NCBI GenBank assembly: GCA_021819085.1
Contig: JAKASJ010000004.1
Location: 76,728-140,727, forward strand
Length of the DNA: 64,000 nt
Direction of reading: 5' to 3'
DNA from: Pseudomonadota bacterium
GTDB taxonomy: Bacteria > Pseudomonadota > Gammaproteobacteria > Acidiferrobacterales > UBA6901
In this document: positions 9,113 through 18,090 of the stretch, in pieces
Position numbering within the stretch: position 1 is the stretch's first letter
Layout of the letters: the number at the start of each line of letters is the position of its first letter
The notes under the pieces: generated by a model
Database searches by the model: none
Seen by the model: only the letters and a program-made list of their open reading frames with translations
What the model was told of the DNA's origin: nothing
Translations under genes and position numbers: made by a program

Positions 9113-9556
9113 ATGACACGCAATGATGTAACCGAGGCAATTGTTGCAGCCCGGATTCGGAAGGGCTTGAGCTGGGCCGAAGTGGCGCGTACGGTCGGAA
9201 AGAGCAAGGAGTGGACCACTGCGGCATGTTTAGGGCAGATGGTTTTCACGGCGGAACAGGCAGAAGTAGTGGCAAAACTGTTTGATTTGCCTTCGGAGGC
9301 GATAGCCCTGCTGCAGGCAGTTCCTTACAAGGGGTCTCTGCCTACTGCCGTTCCGACGGACCCCCTGATTTATCGATTTTACGAAATGCTCAATGTTTAT
9401 GGAACTACGATCAAGGAACTTATTCACGAGAGATTCGGCGATGGCATCATGAGCGCGATCGATTTCACCATGGACATCGACAAGCAGGAGGATCCGAAAG
9501 GTGACCGTGTCCTGATCAAGATGAGCGGCAAGTTTCTGCCCTACAAGGCATGGTAG
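9113..9556 (+). CDS. cynS: Cyanate hydratase (cyanase)
   Basis: This 147-residue protein has an N-terminal helical domain and the highly conserved C-terminal domain DPLIYRFYEMLNVYGTT..ERFGDGIMSAIDF. The catalytic Arg and Glu (YRFYEM) and Ser (MSAID) match Arg96, Glu99 and Ser122 of E. coli CynS. It catalyses cyanate + bicarbonate to ammonia and 2 CO2 (via carbamate). ATG 9113 has AAGGAG at an ideal distance, and the ORF-track start at 8903 is too early. No cynT carbonic anhydrase or cynX transporter is linked. The FNT channel and CynR-like regulator are the only apparent partners. It removes cyanate arising from thiocyanate or carbamoyl phosphate and supplies nitrogen. Confidence 0.97.
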   Translation: MTRNDVTEAIVAARIRKGLSWAEVARTVGKSKEWTTAACLGQMVFTAEQAEVVAKLFDLPSEAIALLQAVPYKGSLPTAVPTDPLIYRFYEMLNVYGTTIKELIHERFGDGIMSAIDFTMDIDKQEDPKGDRVLIKMSGKFLPYKAW

Positions 9557-9590
9557 GGGCCGCAGGAAGCTGAAGCTTCATTGAATTTGT

Positions 9591-9689
9591 CATTTTTCCG
9601 GCCCTCGGGGCGTTGTGCGCACTGCCGCAGCGCCCCGGGAGGAACGCCATGATGTCGGCGCCCGATACCTGCTGCTGCCCGGAAAAATG
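9591..9689. repeat. Nested inverted repeats after cyanase
   Basis: Outer arms CATTTTTCCGG (9591-9601) and CCGGAAAAATG (9679-9689) are perfect 11-base inverted copies. Between them a second pair, CGGGGCG (9606-9612) and CGCCCCG (9631-9637), can form an inner hairpin. The element lies between the cyanase stop and the methyltransferase start. It may be a terminator or a small mobile or attachment-type element. No long U-run follows the inner stem. Confidence 0.6.
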
Positions 9690-9751
9690 GGGAGGGGACG
9701 GAGCAGGTTTGCGTGTGATATTTTCCGGAATGATGAGGCATGGAGTAAAAC

Positions 9752-10573
9752 ATGGTTGCACGCGATCCCCACCGTTTCGCTAACGAACTGGATCAAGGTA
9801 CGCTCGAGCGCCTTATTGCCCGCCTGGAAGGCCGTTCGCGGGACGCAGTTTTCACGAGATTGTTTGACAAGTACGTGGCCCGCCTGGCCATGCCTCAATC
9901 CCCACGGATACTTGAAGTCGGATGCGGTACCGGAGCCATGCTGCGGTTGCTGGTGCGGCGCGCTGACTTTACCGGTGAGGCCATAGGTGTTGATCATTGC
10001 AGTCCCTTCATTGAGGCCGGGCGTAGATTCGCCGACAATGAGAGAGTAGGAGACCGGATCACTTTCCGGGTCGGAGATGTCCACCACCTGGATTTTCCTG
10101 ACGCATCTTTCGATGTGGTAATCGCCCACACGCTGGTCAGCCACGTTACCGAGCCGGCAATGGTGGTTGGCGAGATGGGAAGGGTGGTCCGTTCGGGCGG
10201 CACAATAGTGATATTTGACGGTGACTACGCCTCTCTGACCTACTCCTTTGCGGATCACAGCTTCGGCCGTCAAATGGATGCAGCACTGGCAAGCGCCACG
10301 TTCAACAATCCGCGGATCATGCGGGACCTGCCGCGACTGCTGCCTGAATTGGGGCTGAGTCTGGTCGACGCCTGGGGCGACGCGGTGGTCGAAATCGGAA
10401 CCGGCAGGTACTTCAAGTCTTTCGCAGAGACATACGTGCCGTACGTAGAGAAAGCCGGCCTGTTGCCCGCGCAGCAGATCGAAGTCTGGCTGAGCGAGCA
10501 GCAACGCGCGATGAGCGACGGCACGTTCTTCGCTGCGTGCAATTATTACACCTATCTGGCCGGACGCAGATGA
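9752..10573 (+). CDS. SAM-dependent methyltransferase (class I, type 11-like)
   Basis: This 273-residue cytosolic protein has a Rossmann methyltransferase core: motif I LEVGCGTGA near residue 52, the acidic SAM residue in IGVDHC near 77, motif II/III DASFDVVIAHTLVSHV, and a post-motif RSGGTIVIFDGD. An N-terminal 50-residue helical segment precedes the core. A GGAG site lies upstream of the ATG. The substrate is not evident. It stands alone between cyanase and the PhzF-like gene, and nothing ties it to either. Confidence 0.85.
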   Translation: MVARDPHRFANELDQGTLERLIARLEGRSRDAVFTRLFDKYVARLAMPQSPRILEVGCGTGAMLRLLVRRADFTGEAIGVDHCSPFIEAGRRFADNERVGDRITFRVGDVHHLDFPDASFDVVIAHTLVSHVTEPAMVVGEMGRVVRSGGTIVIFDGDYASLTYSFADHSFGRQMDAALASATFNNPRIMRDLPRLLPELGLSLVDAWGDAVVEIGTGRYFKSFAETYVPYVEKAGLLPAQQIEVWLSEQQRAMSDGTFFAACNYYTYLAGRR

Positions 10574-10795
10574 TTCCGTCCAGCGTCAAGCAAGGAACGC
10601 GCTGGCTTGCATATACCGGCAGGCCGGCCAGAAGAGGGCAAGCAGTTTCTGGCGCGCCAGGAGCATCCTCTTGCCCGAATCCGCTCCATAGACCCTGGTG
10701 TCGGGAGCGATCGGATCTGGCAGGATGGATGCGCCTACGCTGTGCAGGCCATGGGTGGCCGAAAGGGTTTTCGTCGAAATGCCTTCAGGACAATG

Positions 10796-11674
10796 ATGCA
10801 TATCTACATCGTTGATGTCTTCGCGGAACAGCGATACTCGGGCAATCAGCTGGCCGTCGTGACCGGCGGCGAAGGTCTGTCCGTCGAAACGATGCAGCAG
10901 ATTGCGGCAGAGATGAATTATTCCGAGACCGTATTTGCAGACACCGCACCGGAACACGATGATGGATATCGGGTGCGGATTTTCACGCCGGCGCGGGAAA
11001 TCGCCTTTGCGGGACATCCGGTCGTGGGCACGGCGTGGGTGATCCGGCGGCATGTGGCGTTCGGCAATTCGAACGCCGTGCGGCTTAACCTTTCGGTGGG
11101 ACAGATCCCGGTCACTTTCGAGCGCACCGCCGAGGGCAGCGAGATTGCATGGTTCCTGGCGCCGCAGGTCCGCTTCGGAGCGGTCTGCGATCGTGAATCG
11201 ATCGCTGCCGCGCTTGGAATATCGCCGGGTGACATCGATACCGCGTCTCCCGTTCAGATTGCCACAGCCGGCATCTCGGCGATAATCGTGCCGCTGCGAA
11301 GCCTCCAGGCGCTGAAGCGCAGCATGTTTGACCTGGATGCGTTCACTCCGCTGGCAGCACAGGGGTTTCCGCCGCTCGTTTACCTCTTTTGCCACGAGAC
11401 CCATGATCCGCGAAACGATCTGTGCGTGCGCTTCTTCTTCGAGGCGTATGGCGTGCGCGAGGATCCGGCCACCGGAAATGGTGCGGCATTTCTTGGCGCG
11501 TATCTGCTGGAACACCGTCTGTTGGGCGGGACAGACCTGTCGCTGCGCATCGAGCAGGGCCATGAGGTCCGCCGCCCGTCGCTCATCAGGCTGCGCGCAT
11601 GCATGAACGGCGGATTGCGAGAAGTCAGTGTCGGCGGACAGGTTGTCGCGACGATGCAGGGAGAATTGCTGTGA
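10796..11674 (+). CDS. PhzF-family isomerase/epimerase-like protein
   Basis: This 292-residue protein has two PhzF-type halves. The N-terminus MHIYIVDVFAEQRYSGNQLAVV, the glutamate in NYSETVF (the family's catalytic acid) and AGHPVVGTAW are typical. RIEQG near the C-terminus matches the second half. The ORF track begins at 10607, but AGGA at 10787-10790 favours ATG 10796 (an ATG three bases earlier is possible). Most PhzF relatives outside phenazine clusters have no known substrate, and no phenazine genes are present, so only the family is assigned. Confidence 0.87.
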   Translation: MHIYIVDVFAEQRYSGNQLAVVTGGEGLSVETMQQIAAEMNYSETVFADTAPEHDDGYRVRIFTPAREIAFAGHPVVGTAWVIRRHVAFGNSNAVRLNLSVGQIPVTFERTAEGSEIAWFLAPQVRFGAVCDRESIAAALGISPGDIDTASPVQIATAGISAIIVPLRSLQALKRSMFDLDAFTPLAAQGFPPLVYLFCHETHDPRNDLCVRFFFEAYGVREDPATGNGAAFLGAYLLEHRLLGGTDLSLRIEQGHEVRRPSLIRLRACMNGGLREVSVGGQVVATMQGELL

Positions 11675-11755
11675 GTGTCGCACGGCAACGGCGTCATAGC
11701 CGCATCATGCGACCGGTGACGCCGGCCGCCGCCTTCGCCGCAGCAAGGATACGGG

Positions 11756-12256
11756 ATGGAATCAGTCCTCGTTAGCGCCTGTCTTCTGGGCCAGGCTGTC
11801 CGCTACGACGGAAGGGATACGCTCTGCGATCACCCCGTCCTGCAACGCTGGTATCGGGAGGGACGCATCGTGGCAGTGTGCCCGGAGGTTGCCGGCGGCC
11901 TGCCGGTTCCACGTCCGCGCTCGGAGATCGCCTTCGCCGCCGGAAACGTGCTTGACGGTTCGGCGAAAGTTGTCGATTCCGGCGGCCGCGATGTCACGGT
12001 GTATTTCCTTAAGGGGGCAGGGCAGGCGCTCGAGGTTGCGCAGGAGCGGAACATCCGGATCGCGATATTGAAGGAAGGCAGTCCGTCGTGCGGATCGCAT
12101 GTCATTTTCGATGGAAGCTTTACCGGCTCCAAAGTGCGCGGCTCCGGGGTGACTGCCGCGAAGCTGCGCCAGGCTGGTATTCACGTCTTCAGTGAGGATG
12201 AAATCGCAGAAGCGGAAATGCTGCTCCAAAAGCTGGAAACGGGAACCGCAGCCTGA
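11756..12256 (+). CDS. DUF523 family protein (YbbK-like)
   Basis: This 166-residue protein opens with VSACLLGQAVRYDG and contains CPEVAGGLPVPRP, LKEGSPSCGS and GSGVTAAKL, the conserved blocks of DUF523. The conserved cysteines (SACLLG, CPEV, SCGS) suggest a metal or iron-sulfur site, but no activity is established that I can cite. AAGGA precedes the ATG. It follows the PhzF-like gene by 81 bases on the same strand, so the two may be co-transcribed. Confidence 0.85.
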   Translation: MESVLVSACLLGQAVRYDGRDTLCDHPVLQRWYREGRIVAVCPEVAGGLPVPRPRSEIAFAAGNVLDGSAKVVDSGGRDVTVYFLKGAGQALEVAQERNIRIAILKEGSPSCGSHVIFDGSFTGSKVRGSGVTAAKLRQAGIHVFSEDEIAEAEMLLQKLETGTAA

Positions 12257-12558
12257 TCCGGCGTTTTTCAGCCGTCGGTACGCCGGGTGCTGTCCCGCGA
12301 CCATTGCCAGTGGACCGAGGGGGCCCCTTGTCCTTTACGGCCTTGAGACGCCAGCGGCTTGGTCTGGCGGCATGCCGAACCGGAGCGAGACCTGCCAAAC
12401 ATAATCCAATCCTATTGATGTGATCGATATAAAGTCTTGGAAACAGGAATGGGCTTGTCTCATAGTGTTGAAGCGACTGCAGCTTCCGGAAGCACCCCGG
12501 AACCCCCGGCAGCGGTGCGCTTCCGGCCGAAACTGTTCAAATTCGCGGACCATGCCCT
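12257..12558. other. Gap with no gene
   Basis: About 300 bases upstream of the GlcF-like gene. It includes a GC-rich stretch of partial inverted repeats (CTTCCGG..GCTTCCGGCC) that could fold. I see no recognisable gene and no good sigma-70 promoter. Confidence 0.5.
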
Positions 12559-13917
12559 ATGAAAGTCGATTTGGCTGAAAATTACCGTGGCACCGATATG
12601 GGACGGGAAGCGGCGGCGCTCCTCGGTCCCTGCGTACAGTGCGGACAGTGTACATTTATTTGCCCCACTTTCCGGCTTCTCGACGATGAATGGGACGGGC
12701 CCCGTGGACGAATCTATCTGATCAAGCAGATGCTCGAGGGCGAGATGCCCAGCGCCGCTTCCTTGCTTCCCGCCTATACGCTGAAGACACTCCAGCATGA
12801 CACGATCGGGGCCAACCTCCGGGAGCATCTGGACCGCTGCCTGACCTGCCGATCCTGCGAGGCCAGCTGCCCGCAGGGAGTCCGCTACGGACGCCTGCTC
12901 GACATAGGCAGGGAACTGGTCGAGGGGGAATCACCGCGTCCGTTCATAGAAAGACTGGTGCGCAGGGCCTTGCGTGCCATTGTCCCGCATCGCCGCAGGT
13001 TTACGGCGCTGTTGCGCATCGGACAATCGTTGCGCAAGTTCCTGCCCCGTGATCTGCAGTCCAGAGTGCCACGGCGCAGGCCGATGGGTGAGTGGCCGGA
13101 CCGGCCGCACGCCCGCAGCATGCTCGTCTGGCAAGGCTGCGTGCAACCGGCTTTGGCGCCGGACATCAACGCTGCAGCGGCGCGCGTGCTGGATCGCCTG
13201 GGAATCCGGCTGATCAGGGCCGGGGATGGGTGCTGCGGTGCGGTCAGCCAGCATATGGGAGCGGCGGATGAGGCGCGCGCATTCATGCGCCGCAATATCG
13301 ACGCCCTGTGGCCGTACATCGAGGCCGGTGCTGAGGCGATCGTCCTCACAGCCAGCGGCTGTGGTGCATTCTTCCGTGAGTACGTTCATCTGCTGCGGAA
13401 CGAACCCGAATATCGAGACAAGGCGAAACGCGTCTCCGAGCTGACAAAAGACATCGCCGAGGTCGTCACGGACGCTTGGAGGAATGACGAGAATGCGTCT
13501 CCTGGACAGCAGCAGGGCCCGCGCATCGCGTTTTTGTCGTCCTGCAGCCTGCAGCACAGCCAGAAACTCAACTCCGTAGCCGAGAAACTCCTGTGCCGGG
13601 CCGGGTTCAAGCTGGTGTCCGTATCCTATTCCTTTATGTGCTGCGGCGCAGCCGGCACCTATTCGATTCTGCAGAGGAAACTATCGGAGTCCTTGCGCAT
13701 GCGCAAACTGGGTACACTGCTGGCTACACGTCCACAGGCCATTGCAACCGCCAATATCGGCTGCATGATGCATGTAGCGGCTGCTTCGCCGGTGCCGGTC
13801 CGCCACTGGATCGAATTTCTTGATGAAACGTTTGCCGCCGGTGACGTAGAAATGAAACCGCAGGGTACGGCTCGGACCCAGGTGCGGCAGGCAATGCAGA
13901 ATGCCCAGGCCGGATAG
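12559..13917 (+). CDS. GlcF-like iron-sulfur subunit (glycolate oxidase/heterodisulfide reductase type)
   Basis: This 452-residue protein has two ferredoxin-type 4Fe-4S motifs near residues 29-39 (CVQCGQCTFICP) and 92-103 (CLTCRSCEASCP). Two CCG-domain cysteine motifs follow (GDGCCGAVSQHMG and SFMCCGAAGTYSI). Length and the block PRGRIYLIKQMLEGE match GlcF, the Fe-S subunit of glycolate oxidase. The flavoprotein subunits GlcD and GlcE are not in this window, so the partner is unknown and a related lactate- or heterodisulfide-type role is possible. The ribosome site at ATG 12559 is poor. Confidence 0.85.
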   Translation: MKVDLAENYRGTDMGREAAALLGPCVQCGQCTFICPTFRLLDDEWDGPRGRIYLIKQMLEGEMPSAASLLPAYTLKTLQHDTIGANLREHLDRCLTCRSCEASCPQGVRYGRLLDIGRELVEGESPRPFIERLVRRALRAIVPHRRRFTALLRIGQSLRKFLPRDLQSRVPRRRPMGEWPDRPHARSMLVWQGCVQPALAPDINAAAARVLDRLGIRLIRAGDGCCGAVSQHMGAADEARAFMRRNIDALWPYIEAGAEAIVLTASGCGAFFREYVHLLRNEPEYRDKAKRVSELTKDIAEVVTDAWRNDENASPGQQQGPRIAFLSSCSLQHSQKLNSVAEKLLCRAGFKLVSVSYSFMCCGAAGTYSILQRKLSESLRMRKLGTLLATRPQAIATANIGCMMHVAAASPVPVRHWIEFLDETFAAGDVEMKPQGTARTQVRQAMQNAQAG

Positions 13918-14615
13918 CAGGGCATGATCGCGCTACCAGCCGGTCTGGGTCTTCCCAAAGTCCAAAAATCTTGACCCGTTGTTTCCTGACGTATGTTGCA
14001 AAAAAGAAGGATACACAAGCTGTTCCTTGTTGGTCTTGCCAACACAATGACGCCCGGGGACGTGAATACGGGTTAAAAAAATAGGTGTTTTCGCGAACGG
14101 GTGGTCGTGGAGCTCCGGCGCCGTGAGGGCTACCTGGCCCGCGGCGCTCACGATCTGGCGTTCCGGGAGGTAGCCGTTGCGCACAACCGCGCGCGGGCCG
14201 GTGGAGGTCCCCGGGTTTTCCCGTTGTTCCACCGATTACGCCAAACGCGCCTCGATGACCTGCCGGGTGCTCCGGCGAACGAGATTGTCCTGCCTGAGGC
14301 GCATTCCCGTAGACCGCGGGAGCGTTTTTCATTACGGTTGAATGACTTTCATTATCGGGGTTCAGGCTCCGGTTACGACAATCAGATCCTCGGCGGAAAT
14401 CCCCACCGCTGCAACTCCTGCTGGTGGAAGGCCGTACACCAGATTCGTACCTTGGCTCTCGACAGCGCTATCGACATCAGCGATAGTCCTGTCCGGGAAT
14501 CCGGATGAAGCGTGTGCTGCGAAACGTCGGATTCGCACGTTAAATTCCTGGCAAGCTGTGTCATTTCATCCAAGTGAAGGATGCGCCATTGTCGGCTCCT
14601 TCAGGTGGGGTCTCC
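13918..14615. other. Gap with no convincing gene
   Basis: About 700 bases between the GlcF-like and AhpD-like genes. ORFs on both strands (13933-14232 minus, 14101-14508 plus) lack ribosome sites and recognisable domains. An A-rich patch occurs near 14075. Nothing else is supportable. Confidence 0.5.
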
Positions 14616-15074
14616 ATGCAGGCACGAATGGATTATCACGAGAAGGCGCCGGGTGTTGTCGAGGCAATGCGCCGGCTTGAGGCTTACGTGCGCCAGTGCG
14701 GGCTCGAGCGCCCGTTAATCGAACTGATCAAGGTGCGCGCCTCGCAGATCAACGGCTGTGCGTACTGCATCGACATGCATACCCAGGACGCGCGAGTGCG
14801 GGGCGAAAGCGAGCAGCGGCTGTACGCGCTGGATGCCTGGGAGGAGACGCCGTTTTTCACAGAGCGTGAGCGCGCTGCGCTCGCCTGGACCGAGGCCGTG
14901 ACGCGTGTCGCCGACAGCCGCGTGCCCGACGATGTTTACGATCGCGTGCGCCGGCAGTTCTCCGAAAAGGAACTGGCCGATCTCACGCTGGCGATCGTGA
15001 CCATCAACGGCTGGAACCGGTTGGCCATTGCGTTTCGCATGGTGCCCGGAAGTTACCGGCCGGAGCACGCCTGA
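14616..15074 (+). CDS. AhpD-like carboxymuconolactone decarboxylase family protein
   Basis: This 152-residue all-helical protein has the CMD core motif ASQINGCAYCIDMHTQDA. Its CxxC plus histidine form the peroxidatic or thiol relay site of AhpD-like alkylhydroperoxidases. RLYALDAWEETPFFT and ERERAALAWTEAVT are typical of the subgroup. AGGTGGGG upstream favours ATG 14616 over the track start at 14574. A role in peroxide or redox defence is inferred from family. It converges with the COG2509 gene. Confidence 0.9.
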   Translation: MQARMDYHEKAPGVVEAMRRLEAYVRQCGLERPLIELIKVRASQINGCAYCIDMHTQDARVRGESEQRLYALDAWEETPFFTERERAALAWTEAVTRVADSRVPDDVYDRVRRQFSEKELADLTLAIVTINGWNRLAIAFRMVPGSYRPEHA

Positions 15075-15168
15075 CACATCATGCGATGCGGGCCGCGCGC
15101 CATCGCCGCTCCCGTCCCCGGCAGCCAGGCACAAATCTGCGTCGAGCAGGTTTGCGGAGCATCATCGT

Positions 15169-16782
15169 TCAACCCGGTCTGTGCTGTATCATCTTTTGGG
15201 CCACGGATTCGGCAACCTTCATTCCATCTACCGCGGCGGAGATGATCCCGCCGGCGAAGCCGGCGCCTTCACCGGCGGGATACAAGCCTTTCGTATTCAC
15301 GCTTTCGAATTGCTCGTCGCGCTCGATCCGGACAGGAGAGGACGTGCGTGTCTCGACGCCGGTAAGCACGGCATCGTTCATGCCAAAGCCCTGGATGATC
15401 CGGTCGAACGCCGGGATAGCCTCACGAATGGCGGTGATCGCGAAGTCGGGGAGGGCGTCGGCCAGATCTGTGAGCGTGACACCGGGGGTGTAAGAAGGAA
15501 TCACCGCACCCAGCGCCGTAGAAGACCTGCCAGCGAGGAAATCTCCTACGAGCTGTGCCGGGGCATTGTAATTGGCGCCGCCAAGCTGAAATGCCCTTTT
15601 TTCCAGATCGCGTTGTAATGCGATGCCTGCGAGCGCATGTTTGTCCCCAAAGTCCTGGGGCGTGATGCCAACAACGATGCCGGAATTGGCGTTGCGTTCG
15701 TTACGCGAGTAATGACTCATGCCATTGGTGACGACTGCGCCGGCTTCCGAGACTGCCGCCACCACCTGCCCGCCGGGGCACATGCAGAAACTGTAGACCG
15801 AACGGCCGTTCCTGCAATGGTGCACGAGTTTGTAGTCGGCAGCCCCGAGCGCCGGGTGCACGGCATCCGACCCGAAGCGGCGGGCGTTGATCATGCTCTG
15901 CGGGTGTTCGATTCGGAACCCAATCGAAAATGACTTGGGCAGGATGTGTACACCGCGACGGTACAGCATTTCGACGGTGTCGCGTGCGCTGTGGCCGATG
16001 GCGAGGATTACATGATCGGTGCTGATGGTTTCGCCGCTGGCTAGCATAACACCACGCACCGCGCCGTTTTCGATCACGATGTCCACGACGTGACTTTCAA
16101 ATCGAATTTCGCCACCGAGCTCGATAATCCGGTGCCGGAGGTTTTCCACTACCTTTACCAGACGCAAGGTGCCGATGTGCGGTTTGCTGATGTAGTTGAT
16201 TTCCTCTGGCGCGCCGCAGTCCACGAAGTCCCGCAGTATGTGCCGGATGTGATGACCCCGGTCCTTGATACCAGTATGGAGTTTGCCGTCGGAGAAAGTG
16301 CCCGCACCGCCCTCGCCGAATTGCACGTTGGATTCGGGACAGAAGCGGCGGTGGCGCCAGAAATTCCATACGTCCTGAGTCCGTTGTCGCACGGTTCTTC
16401 CACGCTCGAGAATGACGGGACTGAAACCCATACGCGCGAGCGACAGTCCGGCAAACAGGCCGCACGGGCCGGTGCCGATGACTACCGGGCGCGATTTGAG
16501 TTTTTCGGGTGCCCGTACCGGGAAGCGGTAGGTTTCATCCGGTGCCTTCATCACGTGACGATTGCAGTGCAGGCGCTGGAGAAGTTTTGCCTCGTCGCGC
16601 ACCTCGACATCGATGGTGTAAACGAATACGACTTCACTGGTCTTGCGTGCATCGTGGCCCCGGCGGCACACGCGAAAGCCCAGCAGGTCATGTTCGGCTA
16701 TGCCAAGAGTACGCAGGATTGCAGCCTTGATCTCAATCTCGTGATGATCGAGGCCGAGACGCACTTCAGTCAGTCGTAACAT
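15169..16782 (-). CDS. FAD-dependent dehydrogenase, COG2509 family
   Basis: This protein has about 537 residues from ATG 16782 (MLRLTEVRL, the usual family N-terminus). The track GTG at 16878 adds 32 residues without a ribosome site, so the start is not certain. The first 100 residues form the small alpha/beta domain of the family. The dinucleotide motif VVIGTGPCGLFAGL lies at about 100-113, followed by LERG and FGEGGAGTFSDGKL. A C-terminal GEGAGFAGGIISAAVDG closes the FAD site. The physiological substrate of COG2509 proteins is not known to me. It reads towards the AhpD-like gene. Confidence 0.88.
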   Translation of the reverse strand: MLRLTEVRLGLDHHEIEIKAAILRTLGIAEHDLLGFRVCRRGHDARKTSEVVFVYTIDVEVRDEAKLLQRLHCNRHVMKAPDETYRFPVRAPEKLKSRPVVIGTGPCGLFAGLSLARMGFSPVILERGRTVRQRTQDVWNFWRHRRFCPESNVQFGEGGAGTFSDGKLHTGIKDRGHHIRHILRDFVDCGAPEEINYISKPHIGTLRLVKVVENLRHRIIELGGEIRFESHVVDIVIENGAVRGVMLASGETISTDHVILAIGHSARDTVEMLYRRGVHILPKSFSIGFRIEHPQSMINARRFGSDAVHPALGAADYKLVHHCRNGRSVYSFCMCPGGQVVAAVSEAGAVVTNGMSHYSRNERNANSGIVVGITPQDFGDKHALAGIALQRDLEKRAFQLGGANYNAPAQLVGDFLAGRSSTALGAVIPSYTPGVTLTDLADALPDFAITAIREAIPAFDRIIQGFGMNDAVLTGVETRTSSPVRIERDEQFESVNTKGLYPAGEGAGFAGGIISAAVDGMKVAESVAQKMIQHRPG

Positions 16783-16911
16783 GGAGGATAGGGGAAAATC
16801 GATAAAACGGGCCGGGATCAATTCGCGCCGTCGCGATCCAATTTTGATTCCGGTATCTGGCCACTCTCTGGAAAACACCGAGGAGAGAAGGGCGCACCTC
16901 CCCGGATACGC

Positions 16912-17067
16912 TCAACTGCAATAGCTGAAATAACCGTAATGCGGTTTTGTTCCATCAACAGGCCGGACAATGTCATTCGCATATCGTACCTTAAAACAAG
17001 CGTGTATAGCGCGACTGCTATAAATTGTCAGGTTATTGCAGGCGTGGATGGTCACCACTTTTGGCAT
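16912..17067 (-). CDS. Possible small protein (51 aa), unconfirmed
   Basis: A frame of 51 residues starts at ATG 17067 (MPKVVTIHACNNL) with GGGAGG about ten bases upstream, and ends before the COG2509 gene start. It has three cysteines and no recognised domain. The only support is the ribosome site and placement in the 545-base region between the outward-reading COG2509 and aprM genes. The rest of that region (16783-17327) shows nothing I can name apart from presumed promoters. Confidence 0.25.
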   Translation of the reverse strand: MPKVVTIHACNNLTIYSSRAIHACFKVRYANDIVRPVDGTKPHYGYFSYCS

Positions 17068-17327
17068 ATATAGAACACCTCCCTTTGTGAAGATGGAGTG
17101 TCTGCTGGAATAAGCCATGCCTGGCCATGCATCCGCCGATGAAGCTTTGGTATTCACAGAAAGTTGACTTTATCAGTAGGAATATGGTACCGGTATGATT
17201 GCTAAGCAAGTGATACGCTGTTCGCTGATTTGCTTGGTTCGATTTCTGGATCCGTGGCTGGCGCTTGAGACAGCCATCCTGGCGTCAGCTTCGTTGACAT
17301 ACGAACTGGCTAATTGGGAGCAATCGA

Positions 17328-18086
17328 ATGTTCACCAGCAATCCCTTCGCCGACCTTACCGTTTTCCTGTCCCCGCGTGTCATGCAGGTTTACATCGTCG
17401 TGATGATCCTCGCGGTTGCCGTGGGCACGGTGCTAGACATGCTGCACAAGGGCAGTGCCGAGTTCTTCGTGCGACAAAGAAAGAAATCAGCAGCGGCAGC
17501 GACGAAACGGCTTGGGGTCGTGGATAACACTTCCCTGGCGGTCCGGACATTCATGAAAGAAGTCCTCACCTCCGGTGAATTCTGCAACCCGAAGCGGCGG
17601 ATTTCGCATCTGCTGATGTTCTACGGCTTCGTGGTCTATCTCGTCACGACCATCGGCATGGTCTTCGCCTATCCCGTTCCGGACACGCCGGTGCCGGCGG
17701 CCTGGCCGGTCCTGTGGAACATCGGTGCGCTGATGGTCCTGAGCGGTGGTTACTGGTTCTTTTTCTTCATCCGGGTGGACGTCGCCAAGGAGGGCCATTC
17801 GCCGTTTCGCCTGATGCGCGCCGACCTGTTCATCGTCAGCCTGCTGGCGAGTGTCACGTTCGCGCTCATATGGGAGTTCGTGCAGACAACGGGCAATCTG
17901 CGGGCAACACAGATCGCCTTCGCCCTCTACATCTTCTGCTCCACGGTGCTGTTTGTCGGCGTTCCCTGGTCCAAGTTCGCTCACATGTTCTACAAACCCG
18001 CGGCGGCTTTCCAGAAAAGAGTGGAAGAGGCGAACGGTTCCTCTAGCCTGCCGCGACCCGCTGAAGTCCGCTATATAAAGAGGTGA
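17328..18086 (+). CDS. aprM: APS reductase membrane anchor
   Basis: This 252-residue protein has five predicted transmembrane helices (from about residues 18, 87, 126, 158 and 196). It sits 4 bases before aprB, the place of the AprM anchor in sulfur-oxidising gammaproteobacteria such as Allochromatium. AprM is thought to pass electrons from the soluble AprBA to the quinone pool, replacing QmoABC. GGGAGC precedes the ATG. Relation to other respiratory membrane subunits is limited. Assignment rests on topology, size and operon position. Confidence 0.88.
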   Translation: MFTSNPFADLTVFLSPRVMQVYIVVMILAVAVGTVLDMLHKGSAEFFVRQRKKSAAAATKRLGVVDNTSLAVRTFMKEVLTSGEFCNPKRRISHLLMFYGFVVYLVTTIGMVFAYPVPDTPVPAAWPVLWNIGALMVLSGGYWFFFFIRVDVAKEGHSPFRLMRADLFIVSLLASVTFALIWEFVQTTGNLRATQIAFALYIFCSTVLFVGVPWSKFAHMFYKPAAAFQKRVEEANGSSSLPRPAEVRYIKR

Positions 18087-18090
18087 ACCC

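Noticed and set aside
9097-9115. AAGGAGATATAAATATC before cyanase resembles the phage T7 gene 10 leader of expression vectors
   Set aside because: Only the ribosome-site core matches. Flanking sequence is continuous genomic DNA and no other vector parts are present.
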